A DNA stretch of 64,000 nt from Adhaeribacter pallidiroseus (GTDB lineage Bacteria > Bacteroidota > Bacteroidia > Cytophagales > Hymenobacteraceae), in contig NZ_QASA01000001.1 in NCBI RefSeq assembly GCF_003340495.1, forward strand, positions 4,898,001 through 4,962,000, read 5' to 3'. The notes beneath the pieces are model-generated. The model ran no database searches and had not been told where the DNA came from. It saw only the letters and a list, made by a program, of their open reading frames with translations. Position numbers and translations under genes: made by a program. This document shows positions 9,349-18,968 of this stretch, piece after piece. Every line of letters begins with the position of its first letter. Positions within the stretch are counted from its first letter, which is position 1.

Positions 9349-9412
9349 AGTAGACAAAAACCCGGCGGCGAAAGGCTTAGTGAAGCTTTTCGCCGCCGGG
9401 TTTTTGTCTACT
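9349..9412. terminator. 64-nt hairpin ending the acyltransferase operon
   Basis: Arms 9349-9378 and 9383-9412 pair over 30 positions with a single G-T pair and a 4-base loop AGTG. The GC-rich core CCCGGCGGCG is flanked by AAAAA and TTTTT, so it is a terminator in both directions. It follows the SGNH-like gene by about 57 bases. The stem is much longer than a normal intrinsic terminator. Confidence 0.8.
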
Positions 9413-9468
9413 CATCAGGGAACGGTCTAAAGAAAAATTAAAGTAAAGAAAATTTAATTTTGATAATC

Positions 9469-10422
9469 TTATCTACGATTAACAAAAGCTGACTCTACTG
9501 TTTTAAAAGAAGGCTCGATCAAATTTTCTTTTACTTCTAAGGTAAAAGTCTTAACTCCTTTTTTATTTAAATGAACTTCATCATAGAACATATTTAGTTC
9601 ATTATTATAAATAGTGGCATAGTTAATATAATCAACCCCTTTGCGGCTCATCATCTGTTTAAATGCTTCAACGTTTTGTTTGTACTTTTCAGTAACAGCC
9701 ACATTACTGTAAGGAGCAGTAAATAAAGTAAGCTTTACATTTTTAGATTTACAAAGAGCAATAACTTTATTTAAATATTTATAGTTATTTGTTAAATCAA
9801 ACTCGTATGCCTGCTGCTTTTTATAAGACCTTTTATAATTGGATACTGGATAAAAACGTCCGCCGTACTTATCATATTCTTTAGGAAATAATTGGAAGGA
9901 ATCGTTTAAGAATTGATGTATTCCCCAGATGGTATTATATTCCGCATAACGATAAAATGGTACATACCGGTAAACATACCATATATAACCAAATTGTTTA
10001 AAATGATTAAAAACCTCTTTCTCTTTTATATAAGGAAAAAATTTAGGAATAGTAGTACTGTTTATCTTCTCTGTTCCGGATGAAACAGGATCCACTTGCA
10101 AGTACAAATGGTTAATCTTATTCCCATGTTCCAGGAAAAGCTTTAAAGTAAGATATTGATCAGCGATGTAGGCCCCATCCACCGATAAATTTATACCCTT
10201 TAAGTGAGTGGCTTTATTAATATCGCCAACATCAATAGTAGTATACCCTCTGGAACTTCCATGAATAGCGTAATCGAACTGCTGCCCTTCCATTTTATAG
10301 ATCCATTGCGTTTTGGTATATTCTCCTTTTTTGTATACCCGGGTAAAAACCTCATCGAGTATCCAAAAAAAGCCATATAGAAGCACAAGCAGCGTAAATA
10401 AATTTAAAAAAAGCTTTTTCAT
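9469..10422 (-). CDS. SGNH-like membrane-anchored protein, partner of the MBOAT acyltransferase
   Basis: A 317-residue protein with an N-terminal membrane anchor (about residues 4-24) and an extracytoplasmic domain. HGSSRGYTTID near residues 54-64 resembles the SGNH nucleophile block, and FYDEVHLNKKG near residues 280-290 has the D-x-x-H catalytic pair seen in SGNH hydrolases and DltD/AlgX-like proteins. It starts two bases after the MBOAT gene, so the two are translationally linked. The likely role is acyl transfer to, or removal from, a cell-surface glycan. The substrate is unknown, and sequence similarity to named families is weak. Confidence 0.65.
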   Translation of the reverse strand: MKKLFLNLFTLLVLLYGFFWILDEVFTRVYKKGEYTKTQWIYKMEGQQFDYAIHGSSRGYTTIDVGDINKATHLKGINLSVDGAYIADQYLTLKLFLEHGNKINHLYLQVDPVSSGTEKINSTTIPKFFPYIKEKEVFNHFKQFGYIWYVYRYVPFYRYAEYNTIWGIHQFLNDSFQLFPKEYDKYGGRFYPVSNYKRSYKKQQAYEFDLTNNYKYLNKVIALCKSKNVKLTLFTAPYSNVAVTEKYKQNVEAFKQMMSRKGVDYINYATIYNNELNMFYDEVHLNKKGVKTFTLEVKENLIEPSFKTVESAFVNRR

Positions 10423-10424
10423 GA

Positions 10425-11849
10425 TTAAAACTGGAAATATATAAAACTACTTTGCTCAACCAACACACCAAAGAAAGCTATTAAAACTATCAGGGAAATA
10501 TAGCAGGCGTACCGTAAAGGCTTTGAAGAATAAAACAGATTTTGTGCCCAGTTAAACTCCTGGCTTTTCTCCAGTAATAACAATAATATAATCAGCGGAA
10601 AACCAACTGCTAAATTATATAAGTTTACTCCGCTCAATCCTTTCATTTCTTTCAGGAAAGAATAGTCAAACGAAAACATATTATTGATAAGTAAGAAAGA
10701 ATCATGCAAATTATTTGCCCGGAAAAATATCCAAGCAAAGCATACTATGGTAAAGGTCCAGATATTGGCTAATAAAGGCGGAAGAGAGAACCGGATAAAA
10801 TGCGTTTTAGAATTAAGAGCTTCCAAGGCATTCAGTAAACCATGAATAGCGCCCCAGATCACGAAGTTCCAACTAGCGCCGTGCCATACACCCGAAACCA
10901 TAAAAGTAATAAAGAGGTTTAAAGCCCAGCGGGACGTGGAAACCCGGTTACCACCCAAAGGAATATACACATAATCCCGGAACCAGGTAGATAAGGAAAT
11001 ATGCCAGCGGCTCCAGAATTCTTTGATTGATTTAGAAAAATAAGGCGTACGAAAGTTTTTAACTAAATCTACTCCCATTGTTTTAGCCACCCCAATTGCC
11101 ATATCCGAATAGCCGGAAAAATCACAATAGATCTGAAAAGCAAAAAATATAGTGGCTATTACTACGGATAAGCCATGATAAGAATCCGGATCGTTATAAA
11201 CGATATTTACAAAATAAGCAAGACGGTCAGCGATGGCTACTTTTTTAAATAATCCCCAAAGCATAAGCCGCAGCCCAACTATAATGTTTTCTGATGCCAA
11301 AGGCTTCATGTTGCTCAGTTGGGGAAGCAGTACTTGCGGCCGGTTAATTGGGCCGGCTACCAGTTGGGGAAAATAAGAGACAAACAGGGAAAATCGGAAA
11401 AAATTTTGTACCGCTTTTTGGCGACCGTAGTAAACTTCTACGGTGTAACTGATGCTTTGGAACGTATAAAAAGAAATACCAATTGGTAATAAGATGTTAG
11501 CCAGAGGCAAAGAAAAGCTGGAACCAAATAAAGAAACGCTAGAATTAATGCTATCAATAAAGAAATTATAATACTTAAAGTAAAAAAGTAGCCCCAAATT
11601 CGTGATTAAACTAATACTTAAGAGTAACTTTTTTCTTTTTATATCTGCTGTTTTCTCTAAGCCTTTAGCAACAAAAAAGTCGATGGTGGCCGGAAAAAAC
11701 ATAATAAAGATGTATTGCCATTTCCAGCTCATATAAAAATACAAACTGGCAATTAGCACCATAAACCACCTGAATTTACTGGGCAGCAAGTGGTACAAGG
11801 TAAGTACTACCGTAAAGAATACTAGAAAGTCGTAAGAATTAAAGAGCAT
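10425..11849 (-). CDS. MBOAT family membrane O-acyltransferase (AlgI/DltB-like)
   Basis: A 474-residue polytopic membrane protein with about ten hydrophobic segments. It has the MBOAT signature: FWSRWHISLSTWFRDYVYIP, with the first conserved histidine, and SGVWHGASWNFVIWG, with the second (catalytic) histidine. ISFYTFQSISYTVEVY earlier in the chain is also typical. The family transfers acyl groups across the membrane to alginate, peptidoglycan, teichoic acid or other polymers. It heads a two-gene operon with an SGNH-like partner. The polymer cannot be named, because no glycan synthesis genes lie nearby. Confidence 0.88.
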   Translation of the reverse strand: MLFNSYDFLVFFTVVLTLYHLLPSKFRWFMVLIASLYFYMSWKWQYIFIMFFPATIDFFVAKGLEKTADIKRKKLLLSISLITNLGLLFYFKYYNFFIDSINSSVSLFGSSFSLPLANILLPIGISFYTFQSISYTVEVYYGRQKAVQNFFRFSLFVSYFPQLVAGPINRPQVLLPQLSNMKPLASENIIVGLRLMLWGLFKKVAIADRLAYFVNIVYNDPDSYHGLSVVIATIFFAFQIYCDFSGYSDMAIGVAKTMGVDLVKNFRTPYFSKSIKEFWSRWHISLSTWFRDYVYIPLGGNRVSTSRWALNLFITFMVSGVWHGASWNFVIWGAIHGLLNALEALNSKTHFIRFSLPPLLANIWTFTIVCFAWIFFRANNLHDSFLLINNMFSFDYSFLKEMKGLSGVNLYNLAVGFPLIILLLLLEKSQEFNWAQNLFYSSKPLRYACYISLIVLIAFFGVLVEQSSFIYFQF

Positions 11850-12510
11850 AATAGATACTGTAAAAAGCTTTTATGTTATAGTACATTTAAATTAAGATCA
11901 ACTTCAAAATCAGTGGAATATCGGGCATTCTCCTTCACAGAACTAATTACACGCTAATAGATAGACTATTTACAATATTTAAATTCATTTATAGGAGAGG
12001 CTCTTAGCAAATAAATTGCCAAACTTATATATATTTTAATAATTTTTAGAATATAACTTATATCTCTTAGAACTAATTGCACTAAATTCGGCCCTATTAC
12101 TAAGTTCTTCAACCCTTACGATGCATACTCTCGATTTTACCTGTAACCATAAAATAAGGTAACTCAGCAGAAATACTCTACTTTAGAAAACAGCCAGAAT
12201 AGTTGATGGAGAATGTACTGCTGACAAGAATTTGCTATACACTTAAAAATGCTTATTTAGCTTTAATCATCTCGTTTAAAAAATTTACATTTTGATTATG
12301 AGAAACTTAACTTAAATACCTTAATTAAACCACTCAGCAAATTACGAGTTAGTAATATGGAATCTATATAGCACATAAATACCATAGCAATTTTTAAATA
12401 TTTCCAAACAAAATTACCATACATTACCCATATAAAAAAATTATCAATCAATTATTGAAAATATTATAACTTTAAATCAAATTTTTAAAATATTTACATT
12501 CAGCAGCTAG
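11850..12510. other. A/T-rich spacer upstream of the acyltransferase operon
   Basis: About 660 bases of strongly A/T-rich DNA with no convincing ORF, repeat or hairpin. It must contain the acyltransferase operon promoter, but no clear TTTG/TAnnTTTG pair was found. Confidence 0.5.
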
Positions 12511-12726
12511 TTACTTAAAGCAGAATAAATCTATAGCTTTGCAAGAAAAAGGTATAATAGAATTTGCAGGATTTGTAGCTGCTGTAAAATCTGCTTTACC
12601 CAAGTCTCTTTTTAAATGGGAGTTCTTGACAAAAACAAATATATAATCTTGAGCAAGATGAGGAGTATAAGTAGATTGACTTTGACAAACAGATTGTAAA
12701 TTACAAGCTATACTTGTTAGGAACAA
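12511..12726 (-). CDS. Doubtful small ORF or gene remnant
   Basis: A 71-codon open frame inside a 1.2-kb A/T-rich spacer. Its start region (MFLTSIACNLQSVC) could pass for a short signal or lipoprotein-like segment. The rest (YTPHLAQDYIFVFVKNSHL and on) has ordinary composition but no recognisable family. It may be an orphan gene, a degraded fragment or chance. Nothing around it supports a function. Confidence 0.25.
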   Translation of the reverse strand: MFLTSIACNLQSVCQSQSTYTPHLAQDYIFVFVKNSHLKRDLGKADFTAATNPANSIIPFSCKAIDLFCFK

Positions 12727-13044
12727 AAGCCTACATCATTAATTAAAAAGAGAAATAAACAAGGAATCAATAACCTATTATATAGAATAAACTAACGTAT
12801 AGTAGCCTGTTCCTAAATTAAAGCCTTCATTAAAAATTTGCCATTTTAGACAAAAATCAATAAAATAAGTAAAACGCTGAAAATTTTCTTTGCTTTGTTT
12901 TGAAATTTTAAAAATTATAGAGTTTCTTTCGCCTCGCAAAAATCAAAGAGCATTAATTCCATAAAATCACCTTACCTTATGGCGCTTTAGCAGTTACATA
13001 ACGCTGTTGAAACCAACAATCCATTAGCATATTTTTATTATCGC
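12727..13044. other. Spacer upstream of thrA
   Basis: About 320 bases that must carry the thr operon promoter. A weak candidate is TTTG at 12894-12897, 20 bases, then TAGAGTTT at 12918. No leader peptide rich in Thr or Ile codons and no terminator hairpin were found, unlike in front of ilvD. Confidence 0.4.
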
Positions 13045-15489
13045 ATGATAGTTTTAAAGTTTGGCGGGTCTTCGGTGAGTACGCCGGAGAACATCTTAAA
13101 AGTACTGGCTGTAGTTAAATCGCACGCGTCAGTAAATGAATTGGCTGTAGTAGTATCGGCGTTTGGTGGTGTTACCGATAGCTTGATTAATACCAGCCGG
13201 TTAGCCGAAAAAGGCGATCTGGCTTATAAAGAAGAACTTAAAAAATTAGAAGAACGCCACTTAACGGCCGTTAAAGAGTTAATTCACGCCACGCGCCAAA
13301 GTGCGATTATTGCCAACGTAAAGTTTTTACTGAATGAACTGGAAGATATCTTACAAGGAGTTTACTTGGTAAAAGAATTAAGTTTAAAAACCCTGGACTT
13401 TGTTTCCAGTTTTGGCGAACGCTTATCTTCGTATTTAATAGCCGAGGCTTTTAAGGAAAACGGAGTACCGGCTTTTGCCGCCGATTACCGCCAACTAATT
13501 ATTACGGACCGTACTTATGGTAATGCTAAAGTAAAGTTTGAGGTAACGAATGCCCGCGTTAAGCAGTATTTAACTAATACCAACGAGTTGCCCGTTATTC
13601 CAGGTTTTGTAGGCACAACCGAACACGGCGAAACAACTACTTTAGGCCGGGGCGGCTCCGATTATACCGCAGCTATTGTAGCAGCGGCGCTCGACTCGGC
13701 GAGCCTGGAAATCTGGACCGATGTAAACGGCATGATGACCGCCGATCCGCGCCGCGTAAAAAATGCCATTCCGATTGAAGAGTTGTCGTATGAAGAAGCC
13801 TTGGAGCTATCTTACTTTGGAGCGAAAATCATTTATCCGCCTACCATTCAGCCGGCGTTAAGCAAGAAAATTCCGATTCGGTTAAAAAACACGTTTGAAC
13901 CGGCGGCACCTGGTACTTTAATTACGCAAAACCCGCGACAGAGCGAAGCGCCCGTAAAAGGCATTGCTTCCATCGAGAACATCGCTTTGCTTACCATTTC
14001 GGGCAGCGGTATGGTGGGTGCCAGTGGTATAGCCATGCGTTTTTTTGGCGCTTTGGCCAACCAAAAGGTAAACGTTATTTTAATTACCCAAGCATCCTCA
14101 GAACACTCGATTACCGTAGGTATTAATCAACGCGATGCAACGCGGGCCCAACTAGCCATAGAACAGGAATTTCAGTTAGAGATACAGGCGGGCATTGTGG
14201 ATAAAGTAAATATTCAAAACGATTTAGCTATTCTGGCTTTAGTAGGTTTGAATATGAAAAACACCCCAGGTATTGCCGGAAAATTATTTAGTTCGTTGGG
14301 CCGCAATGGTATTAATATAATTGCTATAGCCCAGGGCACTTCCGAGCTCAATATTTCTTGCGTTATTCAAAAGAAAGATGAAGAAAAAGCTTTAAATACC
14401 ATTCACGAAGCTTTCTTCCTTTCCGACATAAAAACCCTGCATTTATTTGTGGTAGGGACCGGTACGGTGGGCGCTACTTTATTAAAACAAATTAAAAATC
14501 AAGCGTTTAATTTATACAAAACTTTAGCTATTGATATTAAACTGATTGGCCTTACCAACAGTAAGCAGGCGGTATTTAATGAAAAGGGTATTCCGTGGGC
14601 ACAATGGGAAGAAATATTTGAGCAAAAAGGGCAAGAGTCGAATATTGAGATTTTTGTGGAGCGGATGGCTGAGTTAAATTTACCGAATGCCATATTTGTA
14701 GATTGCACCGCTAATCCGGATGTAGCGGCTACCTATAAGTTTTTACTGGAACGCAGCATTTCGATTGTAACACCTAATAAAATAGCGGCCTCCAGTAATT
14801 ACCACACCTACAAAGAATTAAAAACCTTAGCTGCTAAACGCGGAGTAAAATATTTATACGAAACTAACGTAGGTGCCGGTCTACCCATTATTAGTACCCT
14901 AACAGATTTAATCCGGAGCGGCGATACCGTTCATAAAATAGAAGGTATTTTCTCGGGCACCATGAATTATTTGTTTAACACCGTAAGTGCCGATAAAAAA
15001 CTGAGTACCGTAGTACAGGAAGCCATGGATTTAGGTTACGCCGAACCCGATCCGCGTATTGACTTGAGTGGCAAAGATGTAGCCCGCAAAATTATGATTC
15101 TGGCTCGCGAAACCGGTGATAATCTGGAACTGGAAGATGTGCATATAAAACCCTTCTTACCAGCTAACTGTTTACAAGACTCCCCCATGGACCAATTCTG
15201 GCAGAACCTGCGTTCGTACGAAGATACGTTTGAAGGGCAACGCGCCGAAGTGGAAAGCCAAGGTAAAGGTTACCGTTTAGTTGCTTCGTGGGAAGACGGC
15301 AAAGCCCGCATTGAATTACGGGAGGTAGATAAAAGCCATCCGTTCTACTCGGTTTCCGGTTCTGATAATATTATTTTGTTTACTACCGAGCGCTACAAAA
15401 CGCAGCCGCTGATTGTAAAAGGTTCCGGGGCGGGTGCCGAAGTAACCGCTGCCGGCGTATTTGCCGATATTATCCGGATTGCGAATTAG
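13045..15489 (+). CDS. thrA: Bifunctional aspartate kinase / homoserine dehydrogenase
   Basis: Carries out the first and third steps of the threonine branch: phosphorylation of aspartate and reduction of aspartate semialdehyde to homoserine. Residues 1-290 are the aspartokinase domain, starting with KFGGSSV at 5-11 and including TLGRGGSDYTAA. Residues of about 310-460 form two ACT domains, which give feedback control by threonine. From about residue 470 the homoserine dehydrogenase domain begins with the Rossmann motif VVGTGTVGATLL, with TPNKIAA and GIFSGTMNYLF further on. At 814 residues it equals the enterobacterial ThrA layout. It is first in a thrA-thrB-(NTF2-like)-thrC cluster. Confidence 0.96.
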   Translation: MIVLKFGGSSVSTPENILKVLAVVKSHASVNELAVVVSAFGGVTDSLINTSRLAEKGDLAYKEELKKLEERHLTAVKELIHATRQSAIIANVKFLLNELEDILQGVYLVKELSLKTLDFVSSFGERLSSYLIAEAFKENGVPAFAADYRQLIITDRTYGNAKVKFEVTNARVKQYLTNTNELPVIPGFVGTTEHGETTTLGRGGSDYTAAIVAAALDSASLEIWTDVNGMMTADPRRVKNAIPIEELSYEEALELSYFGAKIIYPPTIQPALSKKIPIRLKNTFEPAAPGTLITQNPRQSEAPVKGIASIENIALLTISGSGMVGASGIAMRFFGALANQKVNVILITQASSEHSITVGINQRDATRAQLAIEQEFQLEIQAGIVDKVNIQNDLAILALVGLNMKNTPGIAGKLFSSLGRNGINIIAIAQGTSELNISCVIQKKDEEKALNTIHEAFFLSDIKTLHLFVVGTGTVGATLLKQIKNQAFNLYKTLAIDIKLIGLTNSKQAVFNEKGIPWAQWEEIFEQKGQESNIEIFVERMAELNLPNAIFVDCTANPDVAATYKFLLERSISIVTPNKIAASSNYHTYKELKTLAAKRGVKYLYETNVGAGLPIISTLTDLIRSGDTVHKIEGIFSGTMNYLFNTVSADKKLSTVVQEAMDLGYAEPDPRIDLSGKDVARKIMILARETGDNLELEDVHIKPFLPANCLQDSPMDQFWQNLRSYEDTFEGQRAEVESQGKGYRLVASWEDGKARIELREVDKSHPFYSVSGSDNIILFTTERYKTQPLIVKGSGAGAEVTAAGVFADIIRIAN

Positions 15490-15656
15490 ATGTTAGATAC
15501 TGGATGTTAGACTAAAAATAGAAAGTGTCTTTTTAAAGTAATTATATTCGATCCAGTAAATAGTTAAAAATTTAAAAATTTACCCTGTTCTACTTAAACC
15601 TAGGCGGAAAGTTCTAAAAAATGAGTACCAGCTTTTCTTTAGAACCATGGCGGCAT

Positions 15657-15699
15657 CTCCTCCCCTGCTTTTAGGGGAGGTCCCGCAGGGGGAGGGGTT
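15657..15699. repeat. REP-like element directly upstream of thrB
   Basis: CCTCCCCT (15659-15666) and AGGGGAGG (15673-15680) form an 8-bp stem with a 6-nt loop, followed by a second half-palindrome GCAGGGGGAGGGG. The element ends about 13 bases before the thrB start codon. Related sequences occur at 32293 (opposite orientation) and, more loosely, at 18627 and 32661. Confidence 0.6.
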
Positions 15700-15712
15700 T
15701 TCACATATTCTC

Positions 15713-16645
15713 ATGGCAGACAGTAACAGCATTAAAATATTCTCACCGGCTACCGTAGCCAATGTAGCTTGCGGGTTCGATATATTGGGTTTTGCCCTTG
15801 ATCATCCGGGCGATGAAATTCAGGTACGTTTAAAAGATGCGCCCGGTATTACCGTACTGAACCAAACCAAAGACACGGTGTTTCCGGCGGATGTAAACAA
15901 AAACACCGCTGTAGTTTCGCTGCAAGCCTATTTAGCGCATCTGGGCTCGGAGCAGGGATTTGAAATTATCTTTACTAAAAAAATAAAACCTGGCAGTGGT
16001 ATTGGTTCCAGTTCGGCGAGTGCCGCCGCCAGTGTGTTTGCCGTAAACGAATTACTGGGCAACCCGCTTAGCAAAGAAAACCTGGTGCAATTTGCCATGC
16101 AAGGCGAAAAGGCTGCTTGCGGTGTAGCCCACGCCGATAATGTAGCCCCTGCACTGCTGGGTGGTTTTGTATTAGTTCGGTCCTACTCTCCCCTGGATAT
16201 TATTTCTATTCCGTATCCCGCAGAATTATACTGCACCATTATTCATCCGCAGATTGAAGTAAAGACGGAGGATGCCCGTAAAATTTTGCGCCAGGGCATT
16301 TCGCTGAAAGATGCCGTAAAACAATGGGGCAACGTAGGCGGTTTAATTGCCGGTTTAATGAAAGGCGATTACGCGTTAATAGGTCGTTCGTTGGAAGATG
16401 CTATTATTGAACCCATCCGTTCTATTTTAATTCCGGGGTACGATGCCGTAAAAGAAGCGGCTTTGAAAGCAGGTGCCTTGGGTTGCTGCATTTCCGGTTC
16501 TGGTCCCAGCATGTTTGCCTTAAGCCGCTCCCAGGAAGAAGCGAATCAGATTGCATCCGCCATGAAAAAAGCTTTTACCCGCTACGAAATTGATAATATT
16601 GATTACGTATCGAAAGTAAATAGCCAAGGGCCAAAGGTGATTTAG
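15713..16645 (+). CDS. thrB: Homoserine kinase
   Basis: ATP-dependent phosphorylation of homoserine. The GHMP-kinase ATP loop is KPGSGIGSSSASAAAS near residues 88-103, the N-terminal substrate block is FSPATVANVACGFDILGFAL, and the C-terminal GHMP motif is GCCISGSGPSMFAL. The start at 15713 gives 310 residues, the family size. A longer frame from 15647 exists, but its extra 22 residues (MAASPPLLLGEVPQG...) are only a translation of the REP-like element, so it was not chosen. It lies between thrA and the NTF2-like gene in the thr operon. Confidence 0.93.
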   Translation: MADSNSIKIFSPATVANVACGFDILGFALDHPGDEIQVRLKDAPGITVLNQTKDTVFPADVNKNTAVVSLQAYLAHLGSEQGFEIIFTKKIKPGSGIGSSSASAAASVFAVNELLGNPLSKENLVQFAMQGEKAACGVAHADNVAPALLGGFVLVRSYSPLDIISIPYPAELYCTIIHPQIEVKTEDARKILRQGISLKDAVKQWGNVGGLIAGLMKGDYALIGRSLEDAIIEPIRSILIPGYDAVKEAALKAGALGCCISGSGPSMFALSRSQEEANQIASAMKKAFTRYEIDNIDYVSKVNSQGPKVI

Positions 16646-16760
16646 TTGCTGGTTGTTGGTTGCTAGTTATCAGTAAACAATAATTAAGCAAAATCTGCTT
16701 CTCTGATTTTAATAAACCAAACACTTACAACCTACTACTACTACCTAAAACCTACCCACC

Positions 16761-17198
16761 ATGAGCACCTTTACTATAAGAGAACAACTGATAGAAATAG
16801 TAAACAAGTTGTTTGTATACACTGATTCCCGGGAATGGCAGAAGATTCAGGAAGAAATTTTTGGCCACAAGGTTTTATTCGATATGTCTTCGTTAGGCGC
16901 TGGTGAACCCGCCGAGAAAACCTCTGCCGATATCTGTGCCATGTGGGATGCCGGATTTAAAGGAATAGATGCGATACATCACCAGAGTGGCAACTTTTTA
17001 GTAACTGCAACAGAGAACACCGCCACCGTTTTTTGCTATGCTATTGCTAGTCATTACAAAGCCGCCGCCACGCAAGGTAAAACTCGTGAATTTGTGGGAA
17101 GCTACGATATAAACTTATCTTTAACCGGATATGGTTGGCGGATTACCGCTTTTAAATACACGGTAAAATATACCAGCGGTAATATATCCTTGGAATAG
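16761..17198 (+). CDS. NTF2-like (SnoaL-type) protein in the thr operon
   Basis: A 145-residue protein with the helix-then-sheet layout of the NTF2-like superfamily: an N-terminal helix (REQLIEIVNKLFVYTDSREW), an ICAMWDAGFKGIDAIHH block, and a C-terminal strand pair (YDINLSLTGYGWRITAFKYT). Proteins of this fold include small enzymes and binding domains, and the fold alone does not give a substrate. It lies between thrB and thrC on the same strand with short spacers. No role in threonine synthesis is known. Confidence 0.7.
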   Translation: MSTFTIREQLIEIVNKLFVYTDSREWQKIQEEIFGHKVLFDMSSLGAGEPAEKTSADICAMWDAGFKGIDAIHHQSGNFLVTATENTATVFCYAIASHYKAAATQGKTREFVGSYDINLSLTGYGWRITAFKYTVKYTSGNISLE

Positions 17199-17237
17199 AA
17201 AAATTTAAAAATTTAGTAATTTAATACGCAATAATAA

Positions 17238-18539
17238 ATGTCTTTTTACAGTACCAACCAGCAAACCCCGCACGTCAGTTTGCGCGAAGCCGTTACCAAA
17301 GGCTTAGCCGATGATAACGGTCTTTTTATGCCTTTACAAATTCCGGAGTTACCCCACAGCTACTTTGAGGTTATTCAGGAAAAATCTTTACCCGAAATCG
17401 CCTTAGATGTATCAGCCACGCTGTTGCGCGGCCAGATCGAAAGAGGTGTTTTGCAGGAAATTGTAGAAGAAAGCTTGAATTTTCCTATCCCGGTAGTGCC
17501 GGTGCATGGCCGTATACATACCCTGGAGTTATTTCACGGACCAACCTCCGCGTTTAAAGATGTAGGTGCCCGGTTTATGGCCCGCTTGCTGGCCTACTTT
17601 GTAAAAGACAGTGATAAAGAATTAACTATCCTGGTAGCTACTTCCGGCGATACGGGTAGTGCCGTAGCTAATGGCTTTTTAGGTGTGCCTGGCATTAACG
17701 TAGTCATTCTATACCCCCATGGCAAGGTAAGCGACATTCAGGAAAAACAATTAACCACGCTGGGTCAGAACATTACGGCTTTGGAAATTGACGGTACTTT
17801 TGATGATTGCCAGCGTTTGGTAAAACAAGCTTTCCTGGATCAGGAACTAAACCAGCGGATGCAATTAACCTCGGCTAACTCCATCAACATTGCCCGGCTT
17901 ATTCCGCAATCGTTTTACTATTTTCACGCGTATGCGCAGGTAAAGCATTTGAGTGAGCGCGTTATATTTGCGACTCCCAGCGGTAACTTCGGCAATTTAA
18001 CCGGTGGTTTACTGGCTAAACGCATGGGCTTGCCGGTAGCTAAATTTATTGCGGCCACGAACATCAACGACATTGTTCCGGAGTTTTTAACGAGCGGCAA
18101 TTTCAACCCAAGAGCTTCTACCCAAACTATTTCTAACGCCATGGACGTAGGAAACCCCAGCAACTTCGTGCGCCTGATGGAACTATACAACCAAAATGGC
18201 GATGCTATGCGGGAAGATGTAATTGGTTACCGCTTTACCGATGAGCAAACCAAAATGCTGATGCGCGAAGTATACGAAAATCACGGCTATATTCTGGACC
18301 CGCACGGCGCCATTGGCTACGGTGCCATCCGCGATTACCTGGCTATGGAACCAGATGCTATTGGGATATTCCTGGAAACCGCGCACCCAGCCAAATTTAT
18401 AGATGTGGTAGAAGAAGTTATCGGGCAAAAAGTTACGATACCGGAAAACCTGCAGGCCGTCATGCAAAAGACCAAGCAATCTACCCGCATGAGTCACGAT
18501 TATAATGATTTAAAAACTTGGCTGTTAGCCCGGGCGTAG
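17238..18539 (+). CDS. thrC: Threonine synthase
   Basis: Converts O-phosphohomoserine to threonine. The pyridoxal-phosphate lysine is K107 in GPTSAFKDVGARFMARLL, and ATSGDTGSAVANGF gives the phosphate-binding region. FATPSGNFGNLTGGLLAKRM is a further conserved threonine synthase block. At 433 residues it is the shorter, E. coli-like class II type, without an N-terminal SAM-binding domain. It is the last gene of the thr cluster and is followed by REP-like elements. Confidence 0.95.
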   Translation: MSFYSTNQQTPHVSLREAVTKGLADDNGLFMPLQIPELPHSYFEVIQEKSLPEIALDVSATLLRGQIERGVLQEIVEESLNFPIPVVPVHGRIHTLELFHGPTSAFKDVGARFMARLLAYFVKDSDKELTILVATSGDTGSAVANGFLGVPGINVVILYPHGKVSDIQEKQLTTLGQNITALEIDGTFDDCQRLVKQAFLDQELNQRMQLTSANSINIARLIPQSFYYFHAYAQVKHLSERVIFATPSGNFGNLTGGLLAKRMGLPVAKFIAATNINDIVPEFLTSGNFNPRASTQTISNAMDVGNPSNFVRLMELYNQNGDAMREDVIGYRFTDEQTKMLMREVYENHGYILDPHGAIGYGAIRDYLAMEPDAIGIFLETAHPAKFIDVVEEVIGQKVTIPENLQAVMQKTKQSTRMSHDYNDLKTWLLARA

Positions 18540-18548
18540 AACCTGCCC

Positions 18549-18667
18549 CAACCTAAATCCCTCCCCGGTGGAGAGGAACTTTAAAAATTTACTTTACCTT
18601 AACCAGCACTCCTTTTTATCTTAACTGGCACCCCTTCTCTACCGGAGAAGGGGCCGGGGGATGAGGC
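18549..18667. repeat. Pair of REP-like elements behind thrC
   Basis: CCCTCCCCGGTGGAGAGG lies near 18551. Then CCCCTTCTC (18631-18639) and GAGAAGGGG (18645-18653) form a perfect 9-bp stem with loop TACCG, flanked by GGCA and CCGGGGGATGAGG. The second is the clearest copy of this type in the window. It lies just after the thr operon, where it could also act as a transcript-end structure. Confidence 0.6.
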
Positions 18668-18867
18668 AAATCCGATATCATTATAGATTTTACAAAAATT
18701 TTGTAAATAAATTTAAAATTTTCAATAAACTGGGGAGAGCAAATTATTTTTACTAGTTAAGCTTGGATATTTTTAAAAAAATTACGCATCTTTAATAAAC
18801 GGCTTTAGTTAAGATTTTTCTTCGGGTTTGTAAGAAAATAACAGAGCAGCCGTTTTTCAGAAAATAG

Positions 18868-18933
18868 ATGGTGATGCCGGTTTTATTTCTGAACTATAAT
18901 TCTGAGCAGAACCGCCCTTTCTGGAACTGCTGA
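18868..18933 (+). CDS. Candidate leu leader peptide
   Basis: A 21-codon ORF (beginning [13 protein letters not shown]) ends three bases before a terminator-like hairpin and 58 bases before leuA. It has Val-Leu-Phe-Leu at residues 5-8. TTCAGAAA just upstream of the ORF can pair with TTTCTGAA over the Leu codon. The arrangement is like the ilv leader but weaker: only two Leu codons and no convincing antiterminator. Confidence 0.4.
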   Translation: MVMPVLFLNYNSEQNRPFWNC

Positions 18934-18935
18934 TC

Positions 18936-18968
18936 AAGCCTGGCAACGTGCCGGCTTCTGTTGTTTTA
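18936..18968 (+). terminator. Terminator-like hairpin in front of leuA
   Basis: AAGCCTGGCA and TGCCGGCTT pair over nine positions with one bulged T and the loop ACG, followed by CTGTTGTTTTAAT. It lies 24 bases upstream of the leuA start, so it cannot serve thrC alone. An attenuator role is inferred. Confidence 0.5.

Noticed and set aside
12727-13044. Search for a thr operon attenuator
   Set aside because: No Thr/Ile-rich leader ORF and no terminator hairpin were found in front of thrA.
15647-15712. Longer thrB start at 15647
   Set aside because: The extra residues come from the REP-like element; homoserine kinases begin close to the FSPATVAN motif.
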